DNA of 64,000 bases from Polaribacter sp. IC066. Lineage in GTDB: Bacteria; Bacteroidota; Bacteroidia; Flavobacteriales; Flavobacteriaceae. The notes below the pieces were generated by a model. The model did no database searches. It was given only the letters and a program-made list of their open reading frames with translations, and was not told the origin of the DNA. The DNA lies in NCBI RefSeq assembly GCF_007997085.1, contig NZ_VORR01000015.1, positions 1 to 64,000 on the forward strand, read 5' to 3'. A program made the translations under genes and the position numbers. Positions 1 through 8,798 of the stretch are shown in pieces (position 1 is the stretch's first letter; each line of letters starts with the position of its first letter).

Positions 1-97
1 GAATAGCTTTTAGTTTATCGGCATGTTTTCTTTGTTTACAATTACGGTGTAATTGTTTAATTGTAATTTTCTCTTCTTGTGATAATTTTATAGTCAT
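1..97 (-). mobile_element. IS630-family transposase, N-terminal start only
   Basis: An ATG at 97 on the minus strand opens a frame that runs off the left edge. It gives 32 residues beginning MTIKLSQEEKITIKQLHR and ending with ADKLKAI. The pattern of a leading SQEE, a basic LHRNCKQRK segment and an ADKLKAI helix is that of the N-terminal helix-turn-helix of IS630/Tc1-like transposases. Only the start is in the window, so completeness and inverted repeats cannot be judged. This is family recognition from a short piece. Confidence 0.55.
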
Positions 98-502
98 ACA
101 TCTGAATATCAACAATATAAAGATACTAAATATTACTCAAAATAACAAAAATATAGTGCTTAAATAACTGAAAAACAGTAATTTAATATCAATAATTAGA
201 CCATGAAATTTTATGTTCCCGAAAACCTAAATGTATTGAGTATATCTTGTAGAATTCAATAAAATTATCAGAAGTCTAGATTTTTGTTTCTTGGAATTTA
301 TCTTGAGCGAAGTCGAAAGGCAATGGAAAAGAAAAATGAATAAAATTGTAAGACAACTTTAAAGTATAATTACTTTGAGGTTAATAAAAAGTAGCCTAGG
401 AGTCAAAACAAGAGTAAGCTGGTTTATGAATTAGAGTGGATAAAAAGTTTTTTTTAATACTAGTTAGTGTTAAGAGTTATTTTTATAATGTAAGTTTTAA
501 AC
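98..502. other. Non-coding gap with a dispersed-repeat fragment
   Basis: No convincing gene is seen between the transposase start and the terminator at 503. Positions 301-320 read TCTTGAGCGAAGTCGAAAGG, which resembles a short sequence I recognise from intergenic regions of many Bacteroidota genomes. This is recognition from memory and could not be verified here. Confidence 0.4.
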
Positions 503-536
503 AAGTAAAACCCCAAAATAATTTGGGGTTTTACTT
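503..536 (-). terminator. Intrinsic terminator of the aldehyde dehydrogenase gene
   Basis: A perfect 15-bp inverted repeat (503-517 and 522-536) with a 4-base loop, containing CCCC/GGGG and A/T-rich outer parts. It starts 24 bases past the dehydrogenase stop codon on the minus strand. The A/T ends are symmetric, so it could stop transcription in both directions. Confidence 0.8.
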
Positions 537-559
537 ACGGTTTACTTGTTATGAATTAA

Positions 560-2062
560 TTAAAAGAATCCCATTGGTTTTTTGTCGTAAGAGATCAACA
601 TGTTTTTTACAACACGATAATGATCTAAAGCCATTTTATGGTTTTCACGACCAAATCCTGATTCTTTAACGCCACCAAAAGGAGCGTGAGCAGGATATGT
701 ATTGTATTGGTTTACCCAAACTCTACCAGCTTTAATAGCACGAGGAACTTCAAATAATTCGTGAGCGTCACGAGACCAAACACCAGCACCTAAACCATAA
801 GGTGTATCATTTGCAATTGCGATAGCTTCTTCCGTAGAGCTAAATGTAGTCAATGCTACAACTGGCCCAAAAATTTCTTCTTGAAATACACGCATGTCGT
901 TTGTTCCTTTCAATACGGTTGGTTGCACATAATATCCTCCAGAAAGATCACCATCCTGTTTACCAGCTTCTCCACCAGCTAATACAACAGCACCTTCTTC
1001 TTTACCAATATTAATGTAGTCAAGAATCTTTTCACATTGTGCTTTCGATACTTGAGAACCAATCATTGTTTCAGGATCTAGTGGGTTACCAGCTTTAACA
1101 AGCTTTAAACGTTCTTGCATTCTTTCGATAAACAGATCAGCAATGTCTTCGTGCACTAAAATACGAGATGGTGTTGTACAAATTTCTCCTTGGTTAAGTG
1201 CAAACATCAGCGCACCTTCAACAGCTTTGCTAAAGAATTCGTCGTCTTGATCGGCTACTGATGGAAAGAAAACATTTGGAGATTTCCCACCTAACTCCAT
1301 TGTTACTGGAATGATATTTTCTGCCGCATTGTGGTATACTTTACGACCTGTTTCTGTAGAACCTGTAAATGAAAGTTTTGCAATACGTTTAGAGGTTGCC
1401 AATGCTTGTCCGGCTTCTGAACCAAAACCAGTCACTATATTTAAGACACCATTAGGTAGTATATCTCCAATTAGTTCCATTAAAGCAATAACACTGGTAG
1501 GAGTTTGTTCTGCTGGTTTTACAACCGCTGTACAACCTGCCGCTAAAGCTGGCGCAATTTTCCAAGCTAACATTAACATAGGAAAGTTCCAAGGAATTAT
1601 TTCACCAACAACACCAACAGGCTCGTTTAATACAATGCTTAAAGTGTCTTTGTCGTGTTCTGAAATACTTCCTTCATCGGCACGAATAACCCCTGCAAAA
1701 TAACGGAAGTGATCGATACAGTAAGGGATATCTGCTGCACGAGATTCACGAATTGGTTTCCCGTTATCGATGGTCTCTAAAGTTGCTAAATGTTCAAGGT
1801 TGTCTTCCATTACCTGTGCAATCTTTAAGAGCATATTGCTACGTTCAGTTACTGAAGAGACACTCCAAGACGGAAAAGCTTCATGTGCTGCATCTAAAGC
1901 AAGATCTACATCTTCTTGGGTTGAGCGTGCAGCTTGGGTAAATACTTTACCATCTACTGGAGATACATTATCGAAATACTGACCTTTTACAGGTGCTACG
2001 AATTTACCTGCAATAAAGTTCTCATATCTTTCTTTGAATATTGGTTTTGTTACATTTGCCAT
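560..2062 (-). CDS. NAD(P)-dependent aldehyde dehydrogenase, AcoD/ExaC/AldB type
   Basis: A 500-residue cytoplasmic aldehyde dehydrogenase oxidising an aldehyde to the acid. Visible landmarks are PWNFP with Asn159, VVKPAEQTP with Lys182, the cofactor-loop FTGSTETGR around 232-240, MELGGKSP with general base Glu256, and NQGEICTTPSR with nucleophile Cys295. The NQGE-C-T-PSR context is typical of the acetaldehyde dehydrogenase branch (AcoD of Ralstonia, ExaC of Pseudomonas, AldB of E. coli), so short-chain aldehydes are likely substrates. The start follows an A-rich leader, as usual in Bacteroidota. It ends at a strong terminator and lies just downstream of an AraC gene on the same strand, its probable regulator. 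Confidence 0.93.
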   Translation of the reverse strand: MANVTKPIFKERYENFIAGKFVAPVKGQYFDNVSPVDGKVFTQAARSTQEDVDLALDAAHEAFPSWSVSSVTERSNMLLKIAQVMEDNLEHLATLETIDNGKPIRESRAADIPYCIDHFRYFAGVIRADEGSISEHDKDTLSIVLNEPVGVVGEIIPWNFPMLMLAWKIAPALAAGCTAVVKPAEQTPTSVIALMELIGDILPNGVLNIVTGFGSEAGQALATSKRIAKLSFTGSTETGRKVYHNAAENIIPVTMELGGKSPNVFFPSVADQDDEFFSKAVEGALMFALNQGEICTTPSRILVHEDIADLFIERMQERLKLVKAGNPLDPETMIGSQVSKAQCEKILDYINIGKEEGAVVLAGGEAGKQDGDLSGGYYVQPTVLKGTNDMRVFQEEIFGPVVALTTFSSTEEAIAIANDTPYGLGAGVWSRDAHELFEVPRAIKAGRVWVNQYNTYPAHAPFGGVKESGFGRENHKMALDHYRVVKNMLISYDKKPMGFF

Positions 2063-2117
2063 ATTTATGTTTTTTTTAAATTATGCTTGTACAAACAAGC
2101 TTTATTTAGTTACAGTG

Positions 2118-2125
2118 CAAATGTA
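2118..2125 (-). promoter_or_regulatory. -7 promoter element (TAcaTTTG) of the aldehyde dehydrogenase gene
   Basis: On the minus strand this reads TACATTTG, matching the Bacteroidota sigma-ABfr -7 consensus TAnnTTTG, about 56 bases upstream of the start codon. No clear -33 TTG is visible, which would fit a promoter that needs an activator such as the AraC protein encoded upstream. Confidence 0.5.
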
Positions 2126-2268
2126 TAGAGAGCGCTTACTTTTAAAGTTATTCATAAGGGTCAATAACTTATGAAAAAAGTTCAGTATGAGGTTTTTTTA
2201 AAATAAGAAGATTTTATTAACAGTTTAATGTGTTGGTTTTTAATTAATTGATAACAAGTTCAGTAATT

Positions 2269-3102
2269 CTATATCTCTGTTGGACTAATTCCGAATTTAT
2301 TTTTAAAGGCTATACTAAAGTTAGAAAGATTGTTGTAGCCAATATCTAAATAAATATCAGACGCTTTTAAATCGCCTGCTTGTAGTAGTTCTTTTGCTTT
2401 TTGTAAGCGCTTGTCTTTTAGCCATTTTCCGGGGGGTTCTTTGTATTCTAAAGTAAAATGACGTTTAAAAGTAGATAGACTCATGTTGCAGAGAAAAGCA
2501 ATTTCTTCTAATTTTAAATTGGAATTCACATTACTTTCTACAACATTTTTAAACGGCGAAATCTCTTTAGAAATTAAGGAGTGCAAGTAGTATTCGAAAG
2601 CAGCACCATACTTATTTAGCAAATACAACATAATTTCTTCAAATTTCAAAACCAATAAAGCATCACTATAACTATGATCTGTAAAGGTGTTAGACGATAA
2701 AGAATTAATGAAAGCAGCAATATAATCATCATTTTCAATTACAAAATAGGGTACATCTTCTTTATAAGGTTTCACATCGTTGGTGTACTTACTTAAGAAA
2801 TCAGTTAGTTTTTTTTCAGAAAAGAAAAAAAGCTTGCAGTAATAAACGGCTTCAGTATTTAAGAGCTCCGTCCAAAGCCAATTTCCTTTTTTAAGCAACA
2901 ACGATTGCGCTTTATTTACGGCAACCGATGTGCCAGCAAAGTGTACCTGCTTTTTACCAACTTGTAAAAAGCTAAACATATTCATGCTTAAATTGACTTT
3001 ACTTTTTACCACATCACTAGACATCTTAAAATCATATACAAATATGTCTTGAGTAGATTTTTTATTTTGAAGGTAAATTTCGGGGATGTTTTCTATTGGC
3101 AT
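2269..3102 (-). CDS. AraC-family transcriptional regulator
   Basis: A 277-residue regulator. The C-terminal ~95 residues form the two helix-turn-helix motifs of the AraC family: LEEIAFLCNMSLSTFKRHF, then ASDIYLDIGYNNLSNFSIAFKNKFGISP. The N-terminal ~180 residues are a divergent effector/dimerisation region without a recognisable domain; it resembles the uncharacterised N-terminus common in flavobacterial AraC proteins. It sits 206 bases upstream of the aldehyde dehydrogenase on the same strand with a promoter between, so control of that gene is likely but inferred from position only. Confidence 0.9.
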   Translation of the reverse strand: MPIENIPEIYLQNKKSTQDIFVYDFKMSSDVVKSKVNLSMNMFSFLQVGKKQVHFAGTSVAVNKAQSLLLKKGNWLWTELLNTEAVYYCKLFFFSEKKLTDFLSKYTNDVKPYKEDVPYFVIENDDYIAAFINSLSSNTFTDHSYSDALLVLKFEEIMLYLLNKYGAAFEYYLHSLISKEISPFKNVVESNVNSNLKLEEIAFLCNMSLSTFKRHFTLEYKEPPGKWLKDKRLQKAKELLQAGDLKASDIYLDIGYNNLSNFSIAFKNKFGISPTEI

Positions 3103-3199
3103 TTGTTTTTTCTTTTAGATAGGGGGTTCGTTTAAAAATATGTAGCCGATTGCTTGGTGTTTTTTTGAGTAAGCTACAAGATAGTTAAAAGGTGTTTAA

Positions 3200-3280
3200 G
3201 TGTTTGGTGAACCCATAATTATTTTGTTGTTTTTAGGTGTTTTAGTAGGCTTAATTTCTATGTTTTATAGGTGGATATAA
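3200..3280 (+). CDS. Possible 26-residue membrane peptide
   Basis: A short frame starting with GTG directly after a stop codon, preceded by AAAAGG. It encodes a single hydrophobic segment (EPIIILLFLGVLVGLISM) followed by FYRWI. It lies in the 214-base gap between the AraC and HAD genes, on the opposite strand to both. Length and composition fit a small single-pass membrane peptide, but chance is a real alternative in AT-rich DNA. Confidence 0.22.
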   Translation: MFGEPIIILLFLGVLVGLISMFYRWI

Positions 3281-3316
3281 GAATTTATAATTACTAACTT
3301 AGAATTTAAGTTTTAC

Positions 3317-3991
3317 CTATAAATGTTTTGCTTTAATTATTTGATGCATCAAATCGGGTAAATTTGATGCATTAAAATCTGGTTGTAAATAATAGGGGTG
3401 ATAAATTTCTTGCTTTCGTTTGATGTAAGCGGTAGTGAGTCCTGCTTTTTTTGCTCCAAACAAATCCCAATCATGCGTGGCAACCATTACAATATTTTTA
3501 ATGTGTAACCCTTCTTGTTTCGCAGCTGAAAGATAAATGTCCTTAAAAGGTTTGTAATTATCAACGTTGTCTGCAGAGTAATAAGAATCAAACAGGTCTA
3601 TAATTCCTGCATTGGTTAGCTGTTCTTTTATCATTTCTAAAGACGAATTAGAAACAGCAATAACACGAATATCATGGTTTCTTAAAATACGAAGAGCAGG
3701 TTGTACATCATCATAAGCAGGTAACTTTCTAAACTCTCCAAGTATTTTAGCTTTTACCTCGCTACTCAAAGTTTTATTATTCTCGAAAAATAGATTTTCT
3801 AAAGCAACGGTTGCTAATTCTCCGAAATTTCTATATTCACTCATAATCCCCATAATAGTTGAACTGTGTAATAATTTTGTGAACCAATATTTTAGAATAT
3901 ACGGATCATCAAAGTGCTTATCAAACTGTTTTTTAAGTAAACTTAAGTTTAGTAAGGTCTCGTTCATGTCGAAGAATACTGCTATTTTCAT
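3317..3991 (-). CDS. HAD-superfamily hydrolase, haloacid dehalogenase type II-like
   Basis: A 224-residue HAD hydrolase. Motif I is FFDMNETLL with nucleophile Asp8; the second acidic position is Asn10, as in dehalogenase-like members and unlike DxD phosphatases. Motif II is AVSNSS (Ser114), motif III Lys147 in NYKPF, and motif IV Asp174/Asp176 in ATHDWD. A helical cap lies at about 20-90. The DxN pattern suggests annotation as 2-haloacid dehalogenase, but many DxNET proteins of this type have unproved substrates. It is alone on the minus strand with ~300 bases upstream. Confidence 0.85.
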   Translation of the reverse strand: MKIAVFFDMNETLLNLSLLKKQFDKHFDDPYILKYWFTKLLHSSTIMGIMSEYRNFGELATVALENLFFENNKTLSSEVKAKILGEFRKLPAYDDVQPALRILRNHDIRVIAVSNSSLEMIKEQLTNAGIIDLFDSYYSADNVDNYKPFKDIYLSAAKQEGLHIKNIVMVATHDWDLFGAKKAGLTTAYIKRKQEIYHPYYLQPDFNASNLPDLMHQIIKAKHL

Positions 3992-4286
3992 ACTATTTTA
4001 CGTGTTTATTTTTATTCAATAATGTTGTTAAAGGGCCGGTTCAAGCTAGTTTAGCCTGCTATTATAGTGTAACCTTTTTGAGGAACGTACAATGTTTTAA
4101 TACAACAAAACGTTTTTCCGTTTGGTTTCGTTGCTTGTTTAGGTTCTTAATTCAGTAAAAGAAAACGGGCTAGAGAAAAATTTGTAAAATTTTTCAAGTA
4201 ATTATGCCACTAGTAATAGGATATATAGATTGCTATCTGCTGGTTTTTCCGCTATTTAATTCGGTTTCATAGGCAATCAAAGAGTT

Positions 4287-5480
4287 CTAGATTAGTGCTA
4301 CTTTTGGCCAAAAATTAGCGTCAAAATCCGAGTCTGTATTTACGAATAGTATCTTGCCAGTTTCAGTTTTTTGGTTAAAATACATCGCTTTCATTACACC
4401 AGGGTCTGACCTGTTATGACCAATTACATTGTTTTTAATTTTTATAAATTCATTGCTAAATTCTATAAAAATTCCAAATTTTTCTTCCGTTTCTATATTT
4501 GAAAATTGTTGTTTCTTAAATAATTTTTTATAACTCTCCTTGCTTAAAAGTTTACCTTCTCCTTTAAAGTCTTTCATGAATTCTGCTAAAAATAATCCTA
4601 AATTTTTATTTGAAGTAATAAAACCACCATCTGCAGAAGTAATTAAAGAATATTCAGCTATTAGCATTTTTTTGGTTGCGAATAATCTAGAGCGTTTCGT
4701 GGTGTTGATATCTTTTGATGACCAGCCAGAAGAGGCCCTTTTTAAAGGTTTTATGATATAGTCTTTTGTAAAAGATTGATAATCTTGTCTTGTTGCAAAT
4801 TCAATAATTTGAGCACAAATAGCAGCACCTATATTTGAATATTCTCTTATTTCTCTTGGCGTTGTAATGGCAAAAATTTCTTTAGTGTACCATTTTCCTT
4901 TTACAGTGAGGTTATTTTTAATAAAATCGATAAGCAAAATTTTGGTTTTGGGCATATTAAACCAATCATAGAGACCTTTGTTTTCATTATGTTCAGCTTT
5001 TTTTAAGACATATGATTTTGAATATACTTCGTCAATATCAACTATTGAAGATGTATGATAGGCAAGGTGTTTAATTAAAATTGGTTTTTCAGGATAGTTG
5101 GGATTTATAACGTTAAAAGGTAGATATTTATTGATTGGTTCATTAAGATTTAATTTTCCTTGTTCTTTTGCTTTTAGAAGAGAAACTACTATTAAAGTTT
5201 TTGATATTGAAGCAATATTCTGTGTTGTATTTGAGGTATATTTTTTTGTTAATGCGATATCTGTGTATCCAAATCCATTTTCATAAATAAAACCTTGATC
5301 ATCAACTATTGATACAGAAAATCTGACGATAGTCCCTTTCTTAAAAACTGATTGTAAATTTTTAGTCAAAGTATCATTTATTGCAGTATAGTCTTTTTTG
5401 TATGTTTTTTTAACTTTACTATTTTGTTTGCACGAAAATAGCATTGTTAAAAATAGTAAGATGGATACTTTGTATTTCAC
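4287..5480 (-). CDS. Serine hydrolase lipoprotein, class C beta-lactamase fold
   Basis: A 397-residue protein with a lipoprotein signal peptide (lipobox LFSC, Cys17), so probably membrane-anchored. The active-site motifs of the beta-lactamase/DD-peptidase family are SISK (Ser91, Lys94) and YSN (Tyr214-Ser-Asn216). The third motif, usually HxG, appears as HNRSDPG around 355, which is divergent. Relatives include esterases, D-aminopeptidases and peptidoglycan enzymes, so the substrate is unknown. It is the last gene of an alternating serine hydrolase/DUF6090 array on the minus strand. Confidence 0.85.
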   Translation of the reverse strand: MKYKVSILLFLTMLFSCKQNSKVKKTYKKDYTAINDTLTKNLQSVFKKGTIVRFSVSIVDDQGFIYENGFGYTDIALTKKYTSNTTQNIASISKTLIVVSLLKAKEQGKLNLNEPINKYLPFNVINPNYPEKPILIKHLAYHTSSIVDIDEVYSKSYVLKKAEHNENKGLYDWFNMPKTKILLIDFIKNNLTVKGKWYTKEIFAITTPREIREYSNIGAAICAQIIEFATRQDYQSFTKDYIIKPLKRASSGWSSKDINTTKRSRLFATKKMLIAEYSLITSADGGFITSNKNLGLFLAEFMKDFKGEGKLLSKESYKKLFKKQQFSNIETEEKFGIFIEFSNEFIKIKNNVIGHNRSDPGVMKAMYFNQKTETGKILFVNTDSDFDANFWPKVALI

Positions 5481-5969
5481 TGATGATTGTTCGTTAAATT
5501 TAATCGATGTTTTTTTTAAGTTAAGTGTATTGGTATACAGTGTGTTATTCTCTTTTATAATAGGCTATACGAAGTTAGCTTATTTTTTTTGAAAGACAAT
5601 TCTGCAAAGCCAAAAATGCCAACGCTCTTAATTTGGTTTTTAGCTATTTATAAAACTAAAAATTATGCGGAACCTTGCGCTCACACATTAAAAAAATAGT
5701 TTGTTTTATTTAGAATAATAATTTTAGTTCCGCTATTTTTAGGTGAAGGAATTTTTAATACTTAAAGTATCTCAAATATAATTTTTAAATAATCTTATGA
5801 TGCTGCTTTTGACGATTTTGGAGAAGCAGGTTGGTTTAATGTGGTTGTATATGACTAGTAGCGCAATAGACTAACTAGTTTAGGGAATAAATAAAAGATA
5901 GAAATTTCACAAGGAAAATAATGAGTAGGATGGAAGTACTAAATTATGTATTTTTTTATTGAGTTTTTT
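5481..5969. repeat. Non-coding leader, diverged copy of the region at 9.96-10.26 kb
   Basis: No gene is visible. From about 5569 to 5810 it shares ordered blocks with 10013-10250: ACGAAGTTAGC followed by a T-rich run, ATTGGTTTTTAG then TATTTATAA, AATAATAATTTTAGT, and TTATGATG. The order and spacing are similar, which suggests both leaders derive from one duplicated segment. This was aligned by eye. Confidence 0.5.
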
Positions 5970-6731
5970 TTATTTATGATTAACGTAATTTTTTATAGCT
6001 TGTGATAATTTTTCTCCGGCTTTAATTTGGTTTTCGTATAGCGGCGTAAGAAAAGTGGTGTTCGTAGCTCCTCTAAATAATAGGGTTGCAATAATTAGAT
6101 GACCAGGGTGTTCGCAAAGTTTATCATTATACAATGTAATTTGCTTGGTAAGATCTTGGTGTATTTTGGTATCCAACTCTAACCATTTATAACCAAAACC
6201 ATTTTTATCTAATTCCAATTCTAACTCATTACACCATTTTAGTAAATCATTTTCTTGATTTTCGATATTATCTACTAAATTATAATAATCGTAGATTAAA
6301 TTTTCAATATTAGAATTTTCAATCTTGCTTAAATTACCAGAACTTTTGAGCGATTCAAAAGCAGATCTATTAAAATTTAATGGAATTTCTATTAGTAAAC
6401 CAAGAACTGCACTTTGTATGGTTGCTTGGTCGCTAAAATCTCTATTAATTAGCATTTTCGAAGCTTCTGCGCATTGAGAAGAATGATTTATTCTAAATTC
6501 TAAAAGATTTTGAGACATTTTTAGGTCTTGTTGTATGTTCGATTCAATTTTTTTTAAATAGTTATGTACTGTTTTTATTTCTATTTGGTTTTCGTTCCAA
6601 TTATTAATGCTTAAGGCAATTAAAATTCCAATAACAACCAGAAGAATTTCGCCAAAGGCATAAATTAAATATTTGCTAAATTTATTTTCAGTTAGCATTT
6701 TTTGTCGAATTTTTCTAAAAAATTTTATCAT
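5970..6731 (-). CDS. DUF6090 family membrane protein
   Basis: A 253-residue protein opening with the family signature MIKFFRKIRQKMLTENKFSK and then one membrane helix (about 22-43, ending ALSINNWNE). The remainder is a helical, charged domain presumed extracytoplasmic. The family is expanded in Flavobacteriia and has no known function. It lies between two serine hydrolase genes. The start matches the second DUF6090 gene exactly, including the bases just around its ATG. Confidence 0.85.
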   Translation of the reverse strand: MIKFFRKIRQKMLTENKFSKYLIYAFGEILLVVIGILIALSINNWNENQIEIKTVHNYLKKIESNIQQDLKMSQNLLEFRINHSSQCAEASKMLINRDFSDQATIQSAVLGLLIEIPLNFNRSAFESLKSSGNLSKIENSNIENLIYDYYNLVDNIENQENDLLKWCNELELELDKNGFGYKWLELDTKIHQDLTKQITLYNDKLCEHPGHLIIATLLFRGATNTTFLTPLYENQIKAGEKLSQAIKNYVNHK

Positions 6732-6839
6732 TGGTTAGTTATTAGAAAGCTAAAGGTTTGTATGAGTTTTGTTGCGTGTTTGAGCAAATAAATTACCAAT
6801 AGAAAGTTCTCAACACTCTTGTCAGGGTGCTATAATTGG

Positions 6840-8564
6840 CTATAAATTATATAGGTTATTGTGTGTCGTTAATTTTTTTAATTTTTTAAACCATAAATTT
6901 TGAACGCGCCCAGCAGAAAATCTAAAGCCAGTTATTTGCTGATTCGCATCTCTCTTAAACAAAAAACTACCGCTGTTTGAAAGAAATAGCTCATTTTTGG
7001 CTGCTGAAATCGCATAGTTACTGGCGCGAGCGTGGGTAAACGTTAATGTATCATTCTTTATAACAGTTTTGTAAGTTGTATTTAATTTTGGGCTAAAATA
7101 ATCTCCTACAAATTCGTTAAGTTCAGAAGTCTTATAATTTGGAGGAGTAAACTCATGGGATATAATTGGTGCATCATCATTAATTAAAACCGTTATTACA
7201 CGTTTTTTATTAGATTCAGAAAATAGTACTTTTATATCCATATCGACATTCATCATTTTAAATTCATTAGGTGCAATTGGTACCAAATAATTTTCATTAC
7301 TGTCTTTTCTGAAATATCGAAGGGTATCATTTTTAACATAAATTTTTCTAGCATATTTTTGAGCATCATTTCAAAAATAACCACTAAATTCTTTCAACTT
7401 TTTACTGTAGCGGTGTATATATTTTACATCAGCTTTAATTACCACCTCTATTGGTTTTTCAAAAGCATCCTCTAAATAAAGATCAACAACTTTAAGTGCT
7501 AAATTTCTAGGGTTAGATTGCGCTAAATTACTAAAGACCATAACCGCAAAGTTTTGATCTGGAAATCTACCAAGATAACTGCGATAACCAGCATCAGCGC
7601 CGCCATGGTTAATTTGATTTAAACCTTTGTATGTGTTTTTAAATTGGCCATAAGCACCGCCAAATGTTTCACCGTTATGAAGCACGGCTAGTGTATTCAT
7701 GGTGTCGATAATAGCTTTGTCTCTAACTGTAAGTGATGAAAAATTCATAGACCATAGTGCCAAATCTTCTTCGGTTGTAAATAAACTAGTGGCACCTACA
7801 TTGGCAAAATTTAAGACGCTTTTTTTGTATTTATGATTAGGTACTGAATGATAAGAATAGGCTCTGTTTTTTACAATTTTTTCATGATCATCATAAAAAA
7901 GAGTGTGCGTCATGTTTAAGGGTTTAAAAATATGGTTTTCGGTAAAAGTAGCAAACGTTTTACCAGAAATTCTGGCAACTACTTCTGCTAATAGTGTAAA
8001 CCCCGTATTACAATACATATAAGGTTCACCAGGATTAAAATTCAATTCTTTTTGTTGAGAGACTAATTTTAAAATGTGTTCTTTCGTAATAACGCCATCA
8101 GATCTCCAGCCTGCCAAACCTAATAAAGTCCACTGATCTCGCATTCCGCTTGTATGAGACGCCAAATGCCTTAAGGTAATTGTTTTACTAAAATCTGGAA
8201 CTTCTAGAATATATGTACGAATATCATCATCAAAAGATAATTTCCCTTCTTTTTCTAATAATAAAATTGAGAAAACAGTAAATTGCTTTGAAATAGATGC
8301 GATATGAAAAACGGTAGAAGGAGAGTTCGGAATATCATACTCTAAATTGGCACTTCCGTAGCCCTTTTTAAAGATGATTTCTTGATTTTTAACAACAGCC
8401 ACAGTTGCTCCGGGCTTATTGATGTCATTAAAATTTTTAAAAATACTATCTATTTTCATTTCCAACGCGATAGGTACATCGTTCTGGGCGTTTGTCTTTT
8501 GTGAGACTACTAGAGAAGAGATCATTAAAACGGAAAAAAAACCAAAAGTGTTCATGTATTTCAT
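6840..8564 (-). pseudogene. Serine hydrolase interrupted by an in-frame TGA
   Basis: The frame from 8564 encodes a signal peptide, the SxxK motif SISK (Ser90, Lys93), YCN (Tyr184, Asn186, with Cys replacing the usual Ser) and HGG (His320). After residue 397 (EFSGYF) a TGA at 7371-7373 stops translation. The same frame then continues without a break for 176 codons, beginning NDAQKYARKIYVKNDTL, a C-terminal beta-rich domain usual in flavobacterial members. Homologues commonly have a Trp at this place (from memory), so TGG to TGA is the simplest explanation. The intact product would be 574 residues. The truncated catalytic domain might still fold. Confidence 0.8.
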
Positions 8565-8798
8565 AATGATATTTGTTTTAAATAAATGTACACAACATAT
8601 GGTGTATGCTTATTGTGTGTTTAAAGCACTAATTATTAAGTAAATAAATAACAGATAGAAAGTTTTCGAGGGCTCTTGAATTAGTGAATGAACTAAAACT
8701 AGCAATTAATCATAGACGCTATTGTACTTTTGTTGCTTTTAAGTTTTGTTAAGTCAAGTTCTGTGTGTTTTATCATTGCAGACTTCTTTATTGAAATC

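Noticed and set aside
436..669. Plus-strand 77-residue frame at the end of the aldehyde dehydrogenase
   Set aside because: It runs through the terminator hairpin and is antisense to the dehydrogenase C-terminus.
7371..7373. Selenocysteine read at the TGA in the serine hydrolase
   Set aside because: No cysteine homologue position is expected here, relatives probably carry Trp, and no SECIS-like hairpin is evident just after it.
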